From positions 20,897-84,896 of the forward strand of contig NZ_CABDWS010000003.1 in NCBI RefSeq assembly GCF_901447495.1: DNA of 64,000 nt, written 5' to 3'. The notes beneath the pieces were generated by a model. It was not told the DNA's origin, made no database searches, and was given only the letters and a program-made list of their open reading frames with translations. The first letter of the stretch is position 1; every line of letters starts with the position of its first letter. The DNA comes from Haloimpatiens lingqiaonensis (lineage in GTDB: Bacteria > Bacillota > Clostridia > Clostridiales > Clostridiaceae). The position numbers and the translations under genes are program-made. Positions 9,046 through 18,198 of the stretch are shown here, in pieces.

Positions 9046-9801
9046 CTAAAAAGTAATAGCAGACATAATTATTAAAGTGACTATTTCCACAGCTTCACTG
9101 GTAAAACCTAAAGTATCTCCAGTATGTCCCCCTATATAATGTTTACAAAACATATTTATCAATAAAGTTAAAAATATATCCACTATAGCAATTATTAAAA
9201 AGTTTAATGCTCCTACTATAGGCAATATTATAAGGGCTCCTATTAAAGAGGATATTATTACCCCCTTAATATCTACATTCCCTATGAACACATTGCCAGA
9301 ACCAGTTTTTTTTGCAGTATTTCCTATATAGCATATGATTACTACGCAACACTTTGCCATTACAGGCACTGCTATTATCCATAAACTAAAACCACCAGAA
9401 ATTAAATTTGATATCCCCGCATACTTCAAAATAAAATTACAAATTATGGCTATACATGAATAAGTTCCAATTCTGCTGTCCTTCATTATCTCTATTATTT
9501 TTTCTCTCCCACCTTTAAAGGAAAAAAATCCATCAAACACATCTCCCCATCCATCTACATGAAGAGCACCTGTTATGAGAAGTGCTGCTATTATTGCAAA
9601 AACTGCAACTATATTTACAGGTAAAATTCTACTTAAAGCATATACCGCTATCCATTGAACCTCACCAATTATAACTCCAATTACAGGGAAAAATATAATT
9701 CCCCTTTTAAAATTCTCCATTTCACAAGGCAAGCTTTTATTTATAGGTATTCTAGTTAAAAACTGTACAAAAAGTAAAAAGTTATTAAAAAATTCTTTCA
9801 C
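9046..9801 (-). CDS. cobS: Adenosylcobinamide-GDP ribazoletransferase (CobS)
   Basis: About 251 residues, with several membrane helices. The signature HVDGWGDVFDGFFS near residue 85 is that of cobalamin synthase, which joins adenosylcobinamide-GDP to alpha-ribazole at the membrane. I chose the GTG at 9801 because GGAG stands nine bases before it. The ATG at 9810 would leave no spacing, and a longer frame begins with TTG at 9816. Confidence 0.92.
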   Translation of the reverse strand: MKEFFNNFLLFVQFLTRIPINKSLPCEMENFKRGIIFFPVIGVIIGEVQWIAVYALSRILPVNIVAVFAIIAALLITGALHVDGWGDVFDGFFSFKGGREKIIEIMKDSRIGTYSCIAIICNFILKYAGISNLISGGFSLWIIAVPVMAKCCVVIICYIGNTAKKTGSGNVFIGNVDIKGVIISSLIGALIILPIVGALNFLIIAIVDIFLTLLINMFCKHYIGGHTGDTLGFTSEAVEIVTLIIMSAITF

Positions 9802-9887
9802 TGCACTCATCTCCAATTACTTTAGTTTTAAAAAATCTCTAGTGAATTCCCTACTAACGCTGCATTCGTTACATTAGTATTTTATAA

Positions 9888-10436
9888 TTACTTTAGTTTT
9901 AGCGGTAATCCACAAGCTGTAAAATAAACTTCAGTGCTTTTTTTAGCTATAAATTGATTGGTAAATCCTGCAATATCTCTAAAAATCCTGCTCAATTTAT
10001 ATTCTGGCACCAATCCACTTCCCACTTCATTAGTTACCATAACTAGATTTATATTCTTTTCCTTTGCTTTATTTATAAACTTATTAAACTGATCTTTTAT
10101 ATATATTAATAACTCATCCACTTCTTCCATAGACATATTGTCAAAGTCTTTATTTTCCTCAAACATCAAATTAGTTATCATAACCGTAACACAATCTAGC
10201 ATTATGTTTTTATGGCTACATTTTTCTACAACCTTGTCTAAATCCTTAAATCCCTCATAGGTTTCCCATTTTGCATTTCTACTTTCCCTATGTTTTTTTA
10301 TTCTGTCTTTCATTTCCCCATCTGTAACTATAGCAGTAGCTATATAAAGTACATCATCTGTATCCTTTAACAAATTTTCTGCAAAGCTACTTTTACCACT
10401 TCTACTTCCACCAGTAACTAAAACCACTTTACTCAC
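9888..10436 (-). CDS. cobU: Adenosylcobinamide kinase / adenosylcobinamide-phosphate guanylyltransferase (CobU)
   Basis: 182 residues, the usual CobU length, from a GTG start nine bases after GGGGAG. The P-loop GGSRSGKS is at the N-terminus, and the guanylylated-histidine region KKHRESR follows near residue 48. The enzyme phosphorylates adenosylcobinamide and attaches GMP, making the CobS substrate. The 3' end lies in a 16-bp sequence that is repeated just before cobS. Confidence 0.93.
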   Translation of the reverse strand: MSKVVLVTGGSRSGKSSFAENLLKDTDDVLYIATAIVTDGEMKDRIKKHRESRNAKWETYEGFKDLDKVVEKCSHKNIMLDCVTVMITNLMFEENKDFDNMSMEEVDELLIYIKDQFNKFINKAKEKNINLVMVTNEVGSGLVPEYKLSRIFRDIAGFTNQFIAKKSTEVYFTACGLPLKLK

Positions 10437-10586
10437 TTTAAAAATCTCCCCTTCCTATATGCTATAATTCTAGTACTAAATCATTTCTCACATAATCACT
10501 AATATAGTAACTGAATTTTCCCTACAAAAGCTTCAAAATATTTTCTACTCAATTTTAAATTGTACTTCTTCTATTCCACTAGCAAA

Positions 10587-11186
10587 CTAGTCAACTAATA
10601 AAGCGTGTGTTATAGAATCCAAATAAAGATTTCCATATTCATATTTAATTAAAACTCTATCTCCATTTGAACAAGCAAACTTCCAAAATAAATCTATATT
10701 TCCATCCATTACATAGCATAAAATACCTTTAATAACTCCTGAATGAGTTACAATAAGTACATTATCACAGTTCATTTTTTTTAATTCATCCATAAAATCA
10801 GAAACTCTTTTGTACATTTCCACATAAGTTTCTCCATTTGGCGGTCTAAAGTTTTTCCAATCCTTTGACCATACTTGGCACTCCTTTGGATACCTTTTAG
10901 AAATCTCTTCAAAGGTTTTCCCCTCAAAATCTCCAAAATTAGTTTCCTTCAATCTATCATCCTTGATTATCTCCATTGGATTTTCTCTTAATATAATTTT
11001 TGCTGTTTCATGTGCCCTTTTTGTATCACTTATATAAACCTTATCTATATTTACCTTTTTAAAAAAATTTGCCAAAGTTTCTATTTGGGCAATTCCCCTT
11101 GCATTTAACCCTACATCCATACTACCGTAATAAGTTCCCTTTGCATTTTCACCTGTTTCCCCATGCCGAACTAAGTATATATTCAT
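10587..11186 (-). CDS. cobC: Histidine phosphatase family protein, probable alpha-ribazole phosphatase (CobC)
   Basis: About 199 residues. The phosphohistidine motif LVRHGET opens the protein and the second histidine lies in THSGVIKG. Position between cobT and cobU supports alpha-ribazole-5'-phosphate dephosphorylation over other phosphoglycerate-mutase-like roles. The start is uncertain: the ATG at 11186 gives the family N-terminus MNIYLVRHGET, with GAGG 12 bases or AAGGA one base upstream. Another ATG lies six codons earlier. Confidence 0.85.
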   Translation of the reverse strand: MNIYLVRHGETGENAKGTYYGSMDVGLNARGIAQIETLANFFKKVNIDKVYISDTKRAHETAKIILRENPMEIIKDDRLKETNFGDFEGKTFEEISKRYPKECQVWSKDWKNFRPPNGETYVEMYKRVSDFMDELKKMNCDNVLIVTHSGVIKGILCYVMDGNIDLFWKFACSNGDRVLIKYEYGNLYLDSITHALLVD

Positions 11187-11268
11187 TTCCTTGTAAAACC
11201 TCATCTCTTTTTAAATCTTCAGCAATTATAATAGTTCTTACTTTTTCACTTTACCTCTTCCCTTGTGT

Positions 11269-12342
11269 TTATTTTTCTCTTATATCTATATATTCATTAA
11301 CATCTAAAGAAGCATCCTCAAAGGTTCCCATGTTTTCCATAGTATAAATAGCAGCTTCAATTATGTTAAAAGCTAATGGACATCCAGATCCTTCACCTAA
11401 TCTCATTTTCAAATTAAGCAGAGGCTCTACACCTATTTCTTTTAACATGTGTATAGCAGCAGGTTCCGCTGATAAATGTGATGAGAATATATAATTTTTG
11501 CACAGAGGTTTTAACCTACAAGCACATAGTGCTGCTGCTGACGCTATAAATCCATCTATAACAATAGGTACTCTATTTTTTGCTGCTGCTAAAAAACATC
11601 CACAGAGCCCTGCTATATCATATCCTCCAACTTTAGATAATACATCTATTACATCATTTTTATCTGGCTTATTTACTTCTATAGCTTTTTTTATAGCTTC
11701 TCTCTTACACATTAATTGTGTGTCTGTTATTCCAGAACCCTTACCTGCAGTTATTTCAGGTTCTAAATCGCAAAGCACGCTCAAAACCGCTGCACTGGTA
11801 GTAGTATTTCCCACTCCCATTTCCCCTGTACCAAATAAATTTACTCCTTGTTCTACTAGGTTATCTACCATTTCTATACCTATTTCTACAGCTCTTATAG
11901 CTTGTTCTCTTGTCATGGCCGGTTCCTTAGCCATATTTTTTGTGCCATAAGAAATTTTTTTATCTATTATTAAATTATTATGGAAATCGCAATTTACACC
12001 TATATCCACTACAGTCATGTCTGTGTTGGTAAATTTAGAAAGAACATGCACTCCTGTTATATCCCTCGTAAAATTATTTGTAACTATACTAGTTATCTTT
12101 TGAGAGTTATTGCTTACGTTTTCCTCTACAACTCCATTATCTGAACACATTATTATTATATTTTTATTTTTTATCTTAGGAAAAACTTCTCCCGTAATAC
12201 CTGCCATTTGAGCAGCTATTTCCTCAAGTCTTCCCAAACTGCCAATAGGTTTAGTTAAATTATCTATTCTATTCCATGCTTTTTTTATTGCATCTTCATT
12301 TAAAGGCTTAATTTCTTTTAATGTACTTTCTAATAATGACAT
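11269..12342 (-). CDS. cobT: Nicotinate-nucleotide-dimethylbenzimidazole phosphoribosyltransferase (CobT)
   Basis: 357 residues, full length, from an ATG after GGGGG. Signature stretches include NLFGTGEMGVGNTT and the C-terminal LGEGSGCPLAF with the catalytic glutamate region. It activates the lower-ligand base as alpha-ribazole phosphate. It heads the minus-strand run cobT-cobC-cobU-cobS-cobO. The 187 bp before it holds a terminator of trmB but no recognisable cobalamin riboswitch. Confidence 0.94.
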   Translation of the reverse strand: MSLLESTLKEIKPLNEDAIKKAWNRIDNLTKPIGSLGRLEEIAAQMAGITGEVFPKIKNKNIIIMCSDNGVVEENVSNNSQKITSIVTNNFTRDITGVHVLSKFTNTDMTVVDIGVNCDFHNNLIIDKKISYGTKNMAKEPAMTREQAIRAVEIGIEMVDNLVEQGVNLFGTGEMGVGNTTTSAAVLSVLCDLEPEITAGKGSGITDTQLMCKREAIKKAIEVNKPDKNDVIDVLSKVGGYDIAGLCGCFLAAAKNRVPIVIDGFIASAAALCACRLKPLCKNYIFSSHLSAEPAAIHMLKEIGVEPLLNLKMRLGEGSGCPLAFNIIEAAIYTMENMGTFEDASLDVNEYIDIREK

Positions 12343-12472
12343 GCTTATTCCCCCATCCTTATGAGCCTTTTTAGTTTTAAATTCCTATGTATTTATAATA
12401 AATTACATAATAATACTAACATATTTCTTTTATTTCAGTAAGTAGTTCGTAAATTTTAATTCTAATATTAAA

Positions 12473-12513
12473 AATAAAAAAAACAAGGCCTTACCTTTTC
12501 AAGTACAGCCTTG
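12473..12513 (-). terminator. Terminator after trmB
   Basis: CAAGGC pairs with GCCTTG around an inner ACTT/AGGT stem; on the minus strand eight T follow. It lies 17 bp past the trmB stop codon. Confidence 0.85.
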
Positions 12514-12529
12514 CATATATAACTTTTAT

Positions 12530-13165
12530 TTAATTTAATTCAGCTATTAAAAACTTTATCTTTATTCCCATTTGTACGAATTTAGTTTCATATTCAGTGG
12601 CTATATTATCTTTAAAATCTTCACTGTGCAAATCTCTAGTTAAATATTTAAAACTAAATCCACTTTCTTTAAAATACTCTAAAGATTCCTCAAACAATTC
12701 ATCATCGTCAGTTTTAAACCATATTTGGCATCCTTTTTCTATGAACTGCTTGTAGTATTCCAAAAATTTTGTATGGGTAAGCCTTCTTTTTTTATGTCTT
12801 TCTTTAGGCCATGGGTTACAAAAGTTTATAAATATCCTTTTAACCTCACCCTTTTGAAATACATCAGATATACCCATTATATTCATAGCTGTTATTCTTA
12901 CATTTCCAATTTCCTCTTCTTGAAGCCTTTTAAGCACATATATTAAAACTTCATCTTTAAGATCCACCGCTACAAAATTTTTATCTGGATATTTTGTGGC
13001 TGCTTTAGATATAAATCCACCTCTTCCACATCCTAATTCTAAATATATGTCATTATTATTTTTAAATTCTTCATGCCATTTTCCTTTTAATTCTTTAGCA
13101 TCCGGAATAAACAATTCACTTTTTTCTAGTTCGGGCCTTGCCCACCATTTTTTCCTTAATCTCAT
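12530..13165 (-). CDS. trmB: tRNA (guanine-N7-)-methyltransferase (TrmB)
   Basis: 211 residues from an ATG five bases after AGGAGG. The SAM motif [10 protein letters not shown] lies near residue 43, and the family signatures [15 protein letters not shown] and TKFLEYY follow. The enzyme makes m7G46 in tRNA. It follows the M50 protease gene by about 100 bp in the same direction. Confidence 0.95.
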   Translation of the reverse strand: MRLRKKWWARPELEKSELFIPDAKELKGKWHEEFKNNNDIYLELGCGRGGFISKAATKYPDKNFVAVDLKDEVLIYVLKRLQEEEIGNVRITAMNIMGISDVFQKGEVKRIFINFCNPWPKERHKKRRLTHTKFLEYYKQFIEKGCQIWFKTDDDELFEESLEYFKESGFSFKYLTRDLHSEDFKDNIATEYETKFVQMGIKIKFLIAELN

Positions 13166-13266
13166 ATTTTCCTCCTATATACGTAACATTCGCTTATCAT
13201 TTTAACATACAAAAGTTATAGAAAACAATAATAATCCAAAATAAGAAACTGCAAATCAAGCTACAA

Positions 13267-13938
13267 CTAAATTAAACTTGCTATTTTAAAGAATAAGCTT
13301 GCTATAGCCATGGATGGTCTATGTACTATGAAAGAAATTATAGATGTTCCAAAACCTGGCAATGGCACTATTAATAAAACTAATATAACCATTTGATATC
13401 CATAAATTACATCCGAAAACTTATAGAAAAATTTAGGAAATAAATCTCTTAAAACATGGAAGCCATCTAAGCTTGGTATAGGTAATAAGTTAAATAAAAA
13501 CAACATTGCATTTATGGTAACCACACTTTGAATTATGTATAGTATTAAAAACATTATGTTATTAATTTTAATTCCATAATCCCCTACAAAAATATGATTT
13601 GCAATAATTCCATAAATCAAAGCAAAAATAAAGGCTGTTATAAGATTTGATAATGGTCCTGCTACGGACACCTTTAAATCATCTTTATAATAGTTTTTGA
13701 AAGCTCTAGGATTAGTTTCTACTGGTCTTGCCCATCCAAACCCAAATATTAATATCATAACAAAGCCTATTGGATCTATATGAGTAATAGGATTCAATGT
13801 GAGCCTTCCTTGAAATCTAGGCGTCTTATCACCTAATTTATCCGCCATTTTAGCATGAGCATATTCATGCACTGTAAATGCTATCAATATAGCCGGAATA
13901 AATAATATCTTTTGTAATATATATTCTTTACTGAACAA
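13267..13938 (-). CDS. Site-2 protease family (M50) membrane metallopeptidase
   Basis: 223 residues, mostly membrane helices, from a TTG start six bases after GGGGGGAG. The zinc motif HEYAH lies near residue 24, and the second metal-site motif NLLPIPSLDG lies near 150. This is the compact M50B-like form without a PDZ domain, seen in many Firmicutes as YwhC or rseP-like proteins of unknown substrate. It lies upstream of trmB. Confidence 0.87.
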   Translation of the reverse strand: MFSKEYILQKILFIPAILIAFTVHEYAHAKMADKLGDKTPRFQGRLTLNPITHIDPIGFVMILIFGFGWARPVETNPRAFKNYYKDDLKVSVAGPLSNLITAFIFALIYGIIANHIFVGDYGIKINNIMFLILYIIQSVVTINAMLFLFNLLPIPSLDGFHVLRDLFPKFFYKFSDVIYGYQMVILVLLIVPLPGFGTSIISFIVHRPSMAIASLFFKIASLI

Positions 13939-13973
13939 AATTTTCTCCCCCCAACTGTTAATAGTTAATAATT

Positions 13974-14170
13974 CAACTTTTGCAGTTATAAAACTAAAAA
14001 TTTGCAGGCAATTACTGCTTAGTTAGGTACTAAGTGCTAGGTACTAGGTTATAAAATTTGCAGGTAAGTAGTACTCATTACTTATTACCTCTTACTTTTT
14101 ACTTCTTACTTCTTACTTCTTACTTCTTACCTTGCATAGTGTAGAACTTAAAATTTATATGCGAAAGTTG
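13974..14170. repeat. MITE-like element, copy 2, with internal TTACTTC tandem repeat
   Basis: The left end CAACTTTTGCAGTTATAAAA and the right end, read in reverse (CAACTTTCGCATAT), match copy 1. The interior holds about five units of a TTACTTC heptamer at 14092-14131 and a TAGGTACTA-type direct repeat. Nothing codes for protein. It lies 25 bp past the next gene's stop codon. Confidence 0.6.
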
Positions 14171-14195
14171 AGTTATTTAATTTATTTATTTTAAT

Positions 14196-15236
14196 TTATT
14201 TTATTTCCAAAATTTTAATGTGCCCTTTAATATCTTTATAAAGAAAACCATATTTATAAAATCCAATGAAATCTCCTTCGTATTTAAACACCTTATGAGA
14301 GTTACACCCTTTAATTATATCAGTTTCCTGATCTTTTACATAAACCTCCCCATTGTCTTTTAAATAAATACTGTTTAAATTATATTCCTTATCCAAGGAT
14401 ATCCTTTTAAAATTTCTATTCTTTATATTATTTAATCTACTTATATTATCAATATATAATATATCACTAACTTTTGAATTTTTCATTTCATATAAGTAAA
14501 TATTTTCTTTCTTATCCAAGGCCCATAACCTTGTCCCTTTTAATTTAGATATTTCTTTAATTTCCCCTTTATTATATTGCATTAAAGAGGAATCTTCTAA
14601 GTTTTCATATAAAAGTACATTTTCTTTAGTTACAAGCATATTTCCTACGGAAGTTTTTCCCAAGTTTATTTCTTTTACATTTTTCATTAAATCCACACTA
14701 TATACTCTGGATTTATCTTTTTCTGTGATATTTATATATATCATTTCTATAACTGGAGATATAACTATATGACCAGTGGTATCTTCTATATTAGCCCATG
14801 CTAAATGAGCTATTTCTTCCTTTAAATGTTTTTTGGCATCATAATATGATATTTTAACCCTGCTGGAATTCTTCTCTTTTTCACCTTCTAATATTAATAA
14901 TCTACTTCTATTTTCCACCCATTCATAATCCAATATAGTACTCTTTTCAGTTACAGGAAAGCTTTCAGTTGTTCCTTTTTCTATATCTATTATATTTAAT
15001 TTTTTCCCACTAAAATAAGAAATATATTCAGCTTCAGATGATATTTTTATATTTTTTGCCTCTAGTGGTATCTTAACTTTAGTATTATATACTTTATCCT
15101 TTTTTTCATAGGGTATTTTTGTTATTTGTATGTTTATGTCTTTACCTAAAATATATTTATCCAAATACCAAAGTAACAACGTTTGTAAAAGTAATCCTAT
15201 TATAACCCACAACAACAATTTTTTAAATCTTTTCAT
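14196..15236 (-). CDS. Membrane-anchored protein with propeller-like repeats, function unknown
   Basis: 346 residues from ATG 15236, six bases after AAGGTG. One N-terminal membrane helix (LLLWVIIGLLLQTLLLWYL) puts the rest outside the cell. The remainder alternates short strands and turns (ENVLLYENLED, ENIYLYEMKN, GEVYVKDQE), which suggests a beta-propeller or TolB-like fold; this is inference. It lies 48 bp after the phosphodiester glycosidase gene and is likely co-transcribed. Confidence 0.65.
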   Translation of the reverse strand: MKRFKKLLLWVIIGLLLQTLLLWYLDKYILGKDINIQITKIPYEKKDKVYNTKVKIPLEAKNIKISSEAEYISYFSGKKLNIIDIEKGTTESFPVTEKSTILDYEWVENRSRLLILEGEKEKNSSRVKISYYDAKKHLKEEIAHLAWANIEDTTGHIVISPVIEMIYINITEKDKSRVYSVDLMKNVKEINLGKTSVGNMLVTKENVLLYENLEDSSLMQYNKGEIKEISKLKGTRLWALDKKENIYLYEMKNSKVSDILYIDNISRLNNIKNRNFKRISLDKEYNLNSIYLKDNGEVYVKDQETDIIKGCNSHKVFKYEGDFIGFYKYGFLYKDIKGHIKILEIK

Positions 15237-15283
15237 AAAGTTCACCTTGCCAATTATTTAAACATTTTTAAAATCATGCTATT

Positions 15284-16267
15284 TTATTGTTCTACATATA
15301 CAATAGAAGGTACTGTTCTTTCACCTAAAGGATCAGAAGGATTATTTAATATTTCTCCTTGATAATACATAGTAGAGGATGAGCCTCCATCTAAATTAGT
15401 AGCATTATAAGCACCTAATTGGAGCATTATTTGTTGTAAATCCTTTAAACTAGCCCCATAACTACTAGGTTGTCTTCCATCTATAACTAATAAAATTATA
15501 CTTCCGTCTTTTTTCTGTCCTATAACAGTTCTAGGTGCTATGCCCCAACCTCCATCTCCTTTAATTATGGTACCCTTACCATCAATAATTAATGGTGGAC
15601 CAAAAGATATGGCATCCCTTATTTTTAACTCTTTTAATTCTTTTAAAGTATATTCTCCTACTAACAATACTCCCTCTTCTGTAAAAGCCATAATATGCAT
15701 TTTTAAATTTTCATTAACATCTTCACATATATTTTTACCATGGCTTATTAAAATTCCCATTGGATTCGCACCTGTGCTAATCCATGATTCATCTTTTTTA
15801 TTGTATCCAAAGGCTCCTCCATTAATAGCAGCTATAGCATTATTCTCCTTTGCTATATGGCTTGTGGTTTCTCCTTCTATCCCTAGTTTACTACTATATC
15901 CCACTTTCACTTTATTTGGGTCATCTATTATTAACGCATATCCTTTAAATCTTTTACTTTTAACAATATATTTATCTATATAGTTTTTTTTATTTCTGTT
16001 TTTTATATTAATTTTTATTTGTTCTAAATTCTCTTGTTTTTTTATATTAAATTTATTTTCACTTAAAATATCTTTTATATAATTCTCCGGCAGAAAAGCT
16101 TTTGCTATGTATTGATGACTTAAAGTGGTCATTGATGCCCCTACCATGGCCTTTTTAACATTTTCAAAGGGACCATAAAATACAAAGAAAGGTACTGTTA
16201 TAAGCATAAACACCACTTGAAACCCTAGGAAAACCAAAATTTTAGATATTTTTTTATCTTTTTTCAA
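15284..16267 (-). CDS. Phosphodiester glycosidase family (NAGPA/DUF2233) exoprotein
   Basis: 327 residues from a TTG start (16267) six bases after AAGGTG; the frame stays open upstream without a ribosome site. One N-terminal membrane helix precedes an extracellular domain. The pattern AAINGGAFGY, then GIAPRTVIGQ, VIDGRQPSSYGAS and NLDGGSSSTMYY is that of the domain found in N-acetylglucosamine-1-phosphodiester glycosidase and bacterial wall-associated relatives. It probably acts on a wall polymer or exopolysaccharide. Confidence 0.85.
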   Translation of the reverse strand: MKKDKKISKILVFLGFQVVFMLITVPFFVFYGPFENVKKAMVGASMTTLSHQYIAKAFLPENYIKDILSENKFNIKKQENLEQIKINIKNRNKKNYIDKYIVKSKRFKGYALIIDDPNKVKVGYSSKLGIEGETTSHIAKENNAIAAINGGAFGYNKKDESWISTGANPMGILISHGKNICEDVNENLKMHIMAFTEEGVLLVGEYTLKELKELKIRDAISFGPPLIIDGKGTIIKGDGGWGIAPRTVIGQKKDGSIILLVIDGRQPSSYGASLKDLQQIMLQLGAYNATNLDGGSSSTMYYQGEILNNPSDPLGERTVPSIVYVEQ

Positions 16268-16372
16268 CTTTATCACCTTTCTCAAACTACACAAGTATAA
16301 AGTAAAATATATCACAAGTATGTATTCATTACAATATATTAACAATGATCAATACTCAATGATTAATGTATT

Positions 16373-16480
16373 AATGAGCAATGATTCATTAATGGTAAAA
16401 TTCAAAAGGAGTTTTTAAATCTTATTTTAATGAAAACATATTTAAAAACTCCCTTGAATTTATATCATTAATTGCTCATT
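16373..16480. repeat. Long imperfect inverted repeat after the phoH gene
   Basis: The left arm starts AATGAGCAATGATTCATTA and includes GGAGTTTTTAAAT. The right arm (16440-16480) mirrors it as ATTTAAAAACTCCC and ending ATTGCTCATT, about 40 paired bases around a 20-base loop. Nearby CAATGAT words repeat. It could act as a terminator for the PIN-PhoH gene or be a dispersed palindrome. Confidence 0.55.
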
Positions 16481-16523
16481 GATAATTCGTACATTTCATT
16501 ATCATTGCAATAAATAATATATT

Positions 16524-17900
16524 TTATAATCTTTTGGATCCTTCGTAAGCTAAAGGGGATCTTTCACATTCTTCATAATTTAAAGTCAACTGATAACAAA
16601 GTGGGCTACCCTTCATTTTTTCTGAAGCATAGCACAATCCATTGTATTTAAAATCTAAAGATGGTTGATCTATTTGTTCTGGATCACCTATAAGTATTAA
16701 TTTAGTTCCATTTCCTATTCGAGTAACTATAGCTTTAATTTGTTTTGGGGAAAGATTTTGCGCCTCATCTATAATTACCCAGTTCTTGTATATGGATCTT
16801 CCTCTTAAATAAGCCACTGCCTCCGTAGTTACAATCCTTCTATCAAAGAATTCTCTAATTTTGCAATTAAGTTCTTCTTCATCTTTGTATTTACACTTGT
16901 AATATGAATTCATTAAAACCTCTAAGTTATCATACACTGGTCTCATAAAAGGCAATATTTTATCCTGTTCAGAACCTGGTAAAAATCCTATCTCCTCATC
17001 CATCGTCACATTAGCTCTGCAAACTAAAATCCTTCTGTATTCCTTAGGATCCGTTTCTAGTACTTTATACAACCCTATTGCCAGTGAAAATAATGTTTTA
17101 GCAGTGCCTGCAGGTCCTTTTATTATAACTAAAGGAGCCTTATCACACTCCATAAAAAGGGCTTCCTGCATAAATTTTTGTCCTATATTTCTAGGCATTA
17201 TATTCAAAGGTCGTATATCGCCATATATCAATGGCACAACTTCTTTTCCATTATATCTTCCTAATGCAGTTTTTCTAGGGTTATTTGTAGCCCTAATTAA
17301 TACAAATTCATTTACTATTAACTCTGGTTTAATATAACTTTGCTTTTCTTGGCAGTAATAAGACAATTCTTTCAAATCTATATACTTTTTTATATAAAAA
17401 TTATCTATATCTTCTTCAGAAGCATATAATTCTGTTCTCCCCGTATAGTTTGTACTATAATCACTAGAAAAATTCTCTGAAAAATCATAAACTGAAATTC
17501 CTAATGAATCTGCCTTTATCTTTTCCATGGCATCCATAGTAACTAAATGTACATCTTCCCCTTTTTCCATTAATCCCTTACAAATTTGAATTATTCTATT
17601 ATCAGGTTTATGCTTCTCCCAAGCTTTTGGAATTTCTACTTCACAATAACCTGTTTCTACCCTTAATTTGGTTCCACTAGATAATTTAATTCCTTTAACC
17701 AAATTTCCTTTTATTCTAATTTCATCTATTATTCTAATTGCACGCCTAGCTTTATATCCTAGTTCTCCACTGTTTCCCTTAAAATTATCTAACTCCTCAA
17801 GAACCACTTCGGGTATTATCAAATCTCCATCTTGAAAATTTAATATACTTTCTGGGGAATATAAAAAGACATTTGTATCTATAATATATGTGTTATTCAA
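16524..17900 (-). CDS. PIN domain-PhoH fusion ATPase (YlaK-like)
   Basis: 458 residues. Residues 1-130 form a PIN ribonuclease-like domain (IIDTNVFLY with the first acidic residue, LVTMDAMEKIKAD near 120). The C-terminal PhoH ATPase has Walker A GPAGTAKT near 263 and Walker B VIIDEAQN near 380. PhoH-PIN proteins act as RNA helicases with RNase activity in some bacteria. The frame appears to begin at TTG 17900, and a strong GGAGG stands 35 bases upstream with a small hairpin in between. Confidence 0.87.
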   Translation of the reverse strand: MNNTYIIDTNVFLYSPESILNFQDGDLIIPEVVLEELDNFKGNSGELGYKARRAIRIIDEIRIKGNLVKGIKLSSGTKLRVETGYCEVEIPKAWEKHKPDNRIIQICKGLMEKGEDVHLVTMDAMEKIKADSLGISVYDFSENFSSDYSTNYTGRTELYASEEDIDNFYIKKYIDLKELSYYCQEKQSYIKPELIVNEFVLIRATNNPRKTALGRYNGKEVVPLIYGDIRPLNIMPRNIGQKFMQEALFMECDKAPLVIIKGPAGTAKTLFSLAIGLYKVLETDPKEYRRILVCRANVTMDEEIGFLPGSEQDKILPFMRPVYDNLEVLMNSYYKCKYKDEEELNCKIREFFDRRIVTTEAVAYLRGRSIYKNWVIIDEAQNLSPKQIKAIVTRIGNGTKLILIGDPEQIDQPSLDFKYNGLCYASEKMKGSPLCYQLTLNYEECERSPLAYEGSKRL

Positions 17901-17907
17901 TATATAA

Positions 17908-17945
17908 TTGTTGACATATTATATAAGTCAACAAATCCTCCTTTC
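17908..17945 (-). promoter_or_regulatory. Hairpin between ribosome site and TTG start of PIN-PhoH
   Basis: On the minus strand GAAAGGAGGA is followed by TTGTTGAC, an 11-base loop and GTCAACAA, then seven bases and the TTG start. Folding of the 8-bp stem would bring GGAGG to about nine bases from the start codon. Confidence 0.45.
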
Positions 17946-18138
17946 AACAATTGTTAAACTATAAAATTATACTTACTATATTAATATTTATTTGTAACAC
18001 ATAGTATAACAATATTAGAAAGCTTTATAAAAAGATTTCGTATATATTTTGAATATTTTTGCAATTCAATAGCCATAGATTATATTTAACTGTATACTAA
18101 AAAAAGATTCTATATACATTTTAAATTATTTTACGTTC

Positions 18139-18167
18139 TTTACAGATAATAATTTTTATTATATAAT
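18139..18167 (+). promoter_or_regulatory. perR promoter with PerR/Fur-like box in the spacer
   Basis: TTTACA (18139-18144) and TATAAT (18162-18167) are 17 bp apart. The spacer contains the near-palindrome ATAATAATTTTTATTAT, close to the PerR/Fur box TTATAATNATTATAA. This implies autoregulation. Confidence 0.65.
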
Positions 18168-18198
18168 ATAACTAATTAAAAAATAAGGAATGGTGATT

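Noticed and set aside
11498..11950. 150-codon plus-strand open frame inside cobT
   Set aside because: It is antisense to a clear cobT, has no ribosome site and no recognisable domain.
12343..12472. Cobalamin riboswitch before cobT
   Set aside because: No B12-box or conserved stem; the gap holds only AT-rich DNA and the trmB terminator.
13974..14170. CRISPR-like array from the repeated TTACTTC units
   Set aside because: Units are seven bases with no spacers of even length, so it is a simple tandem repeat.
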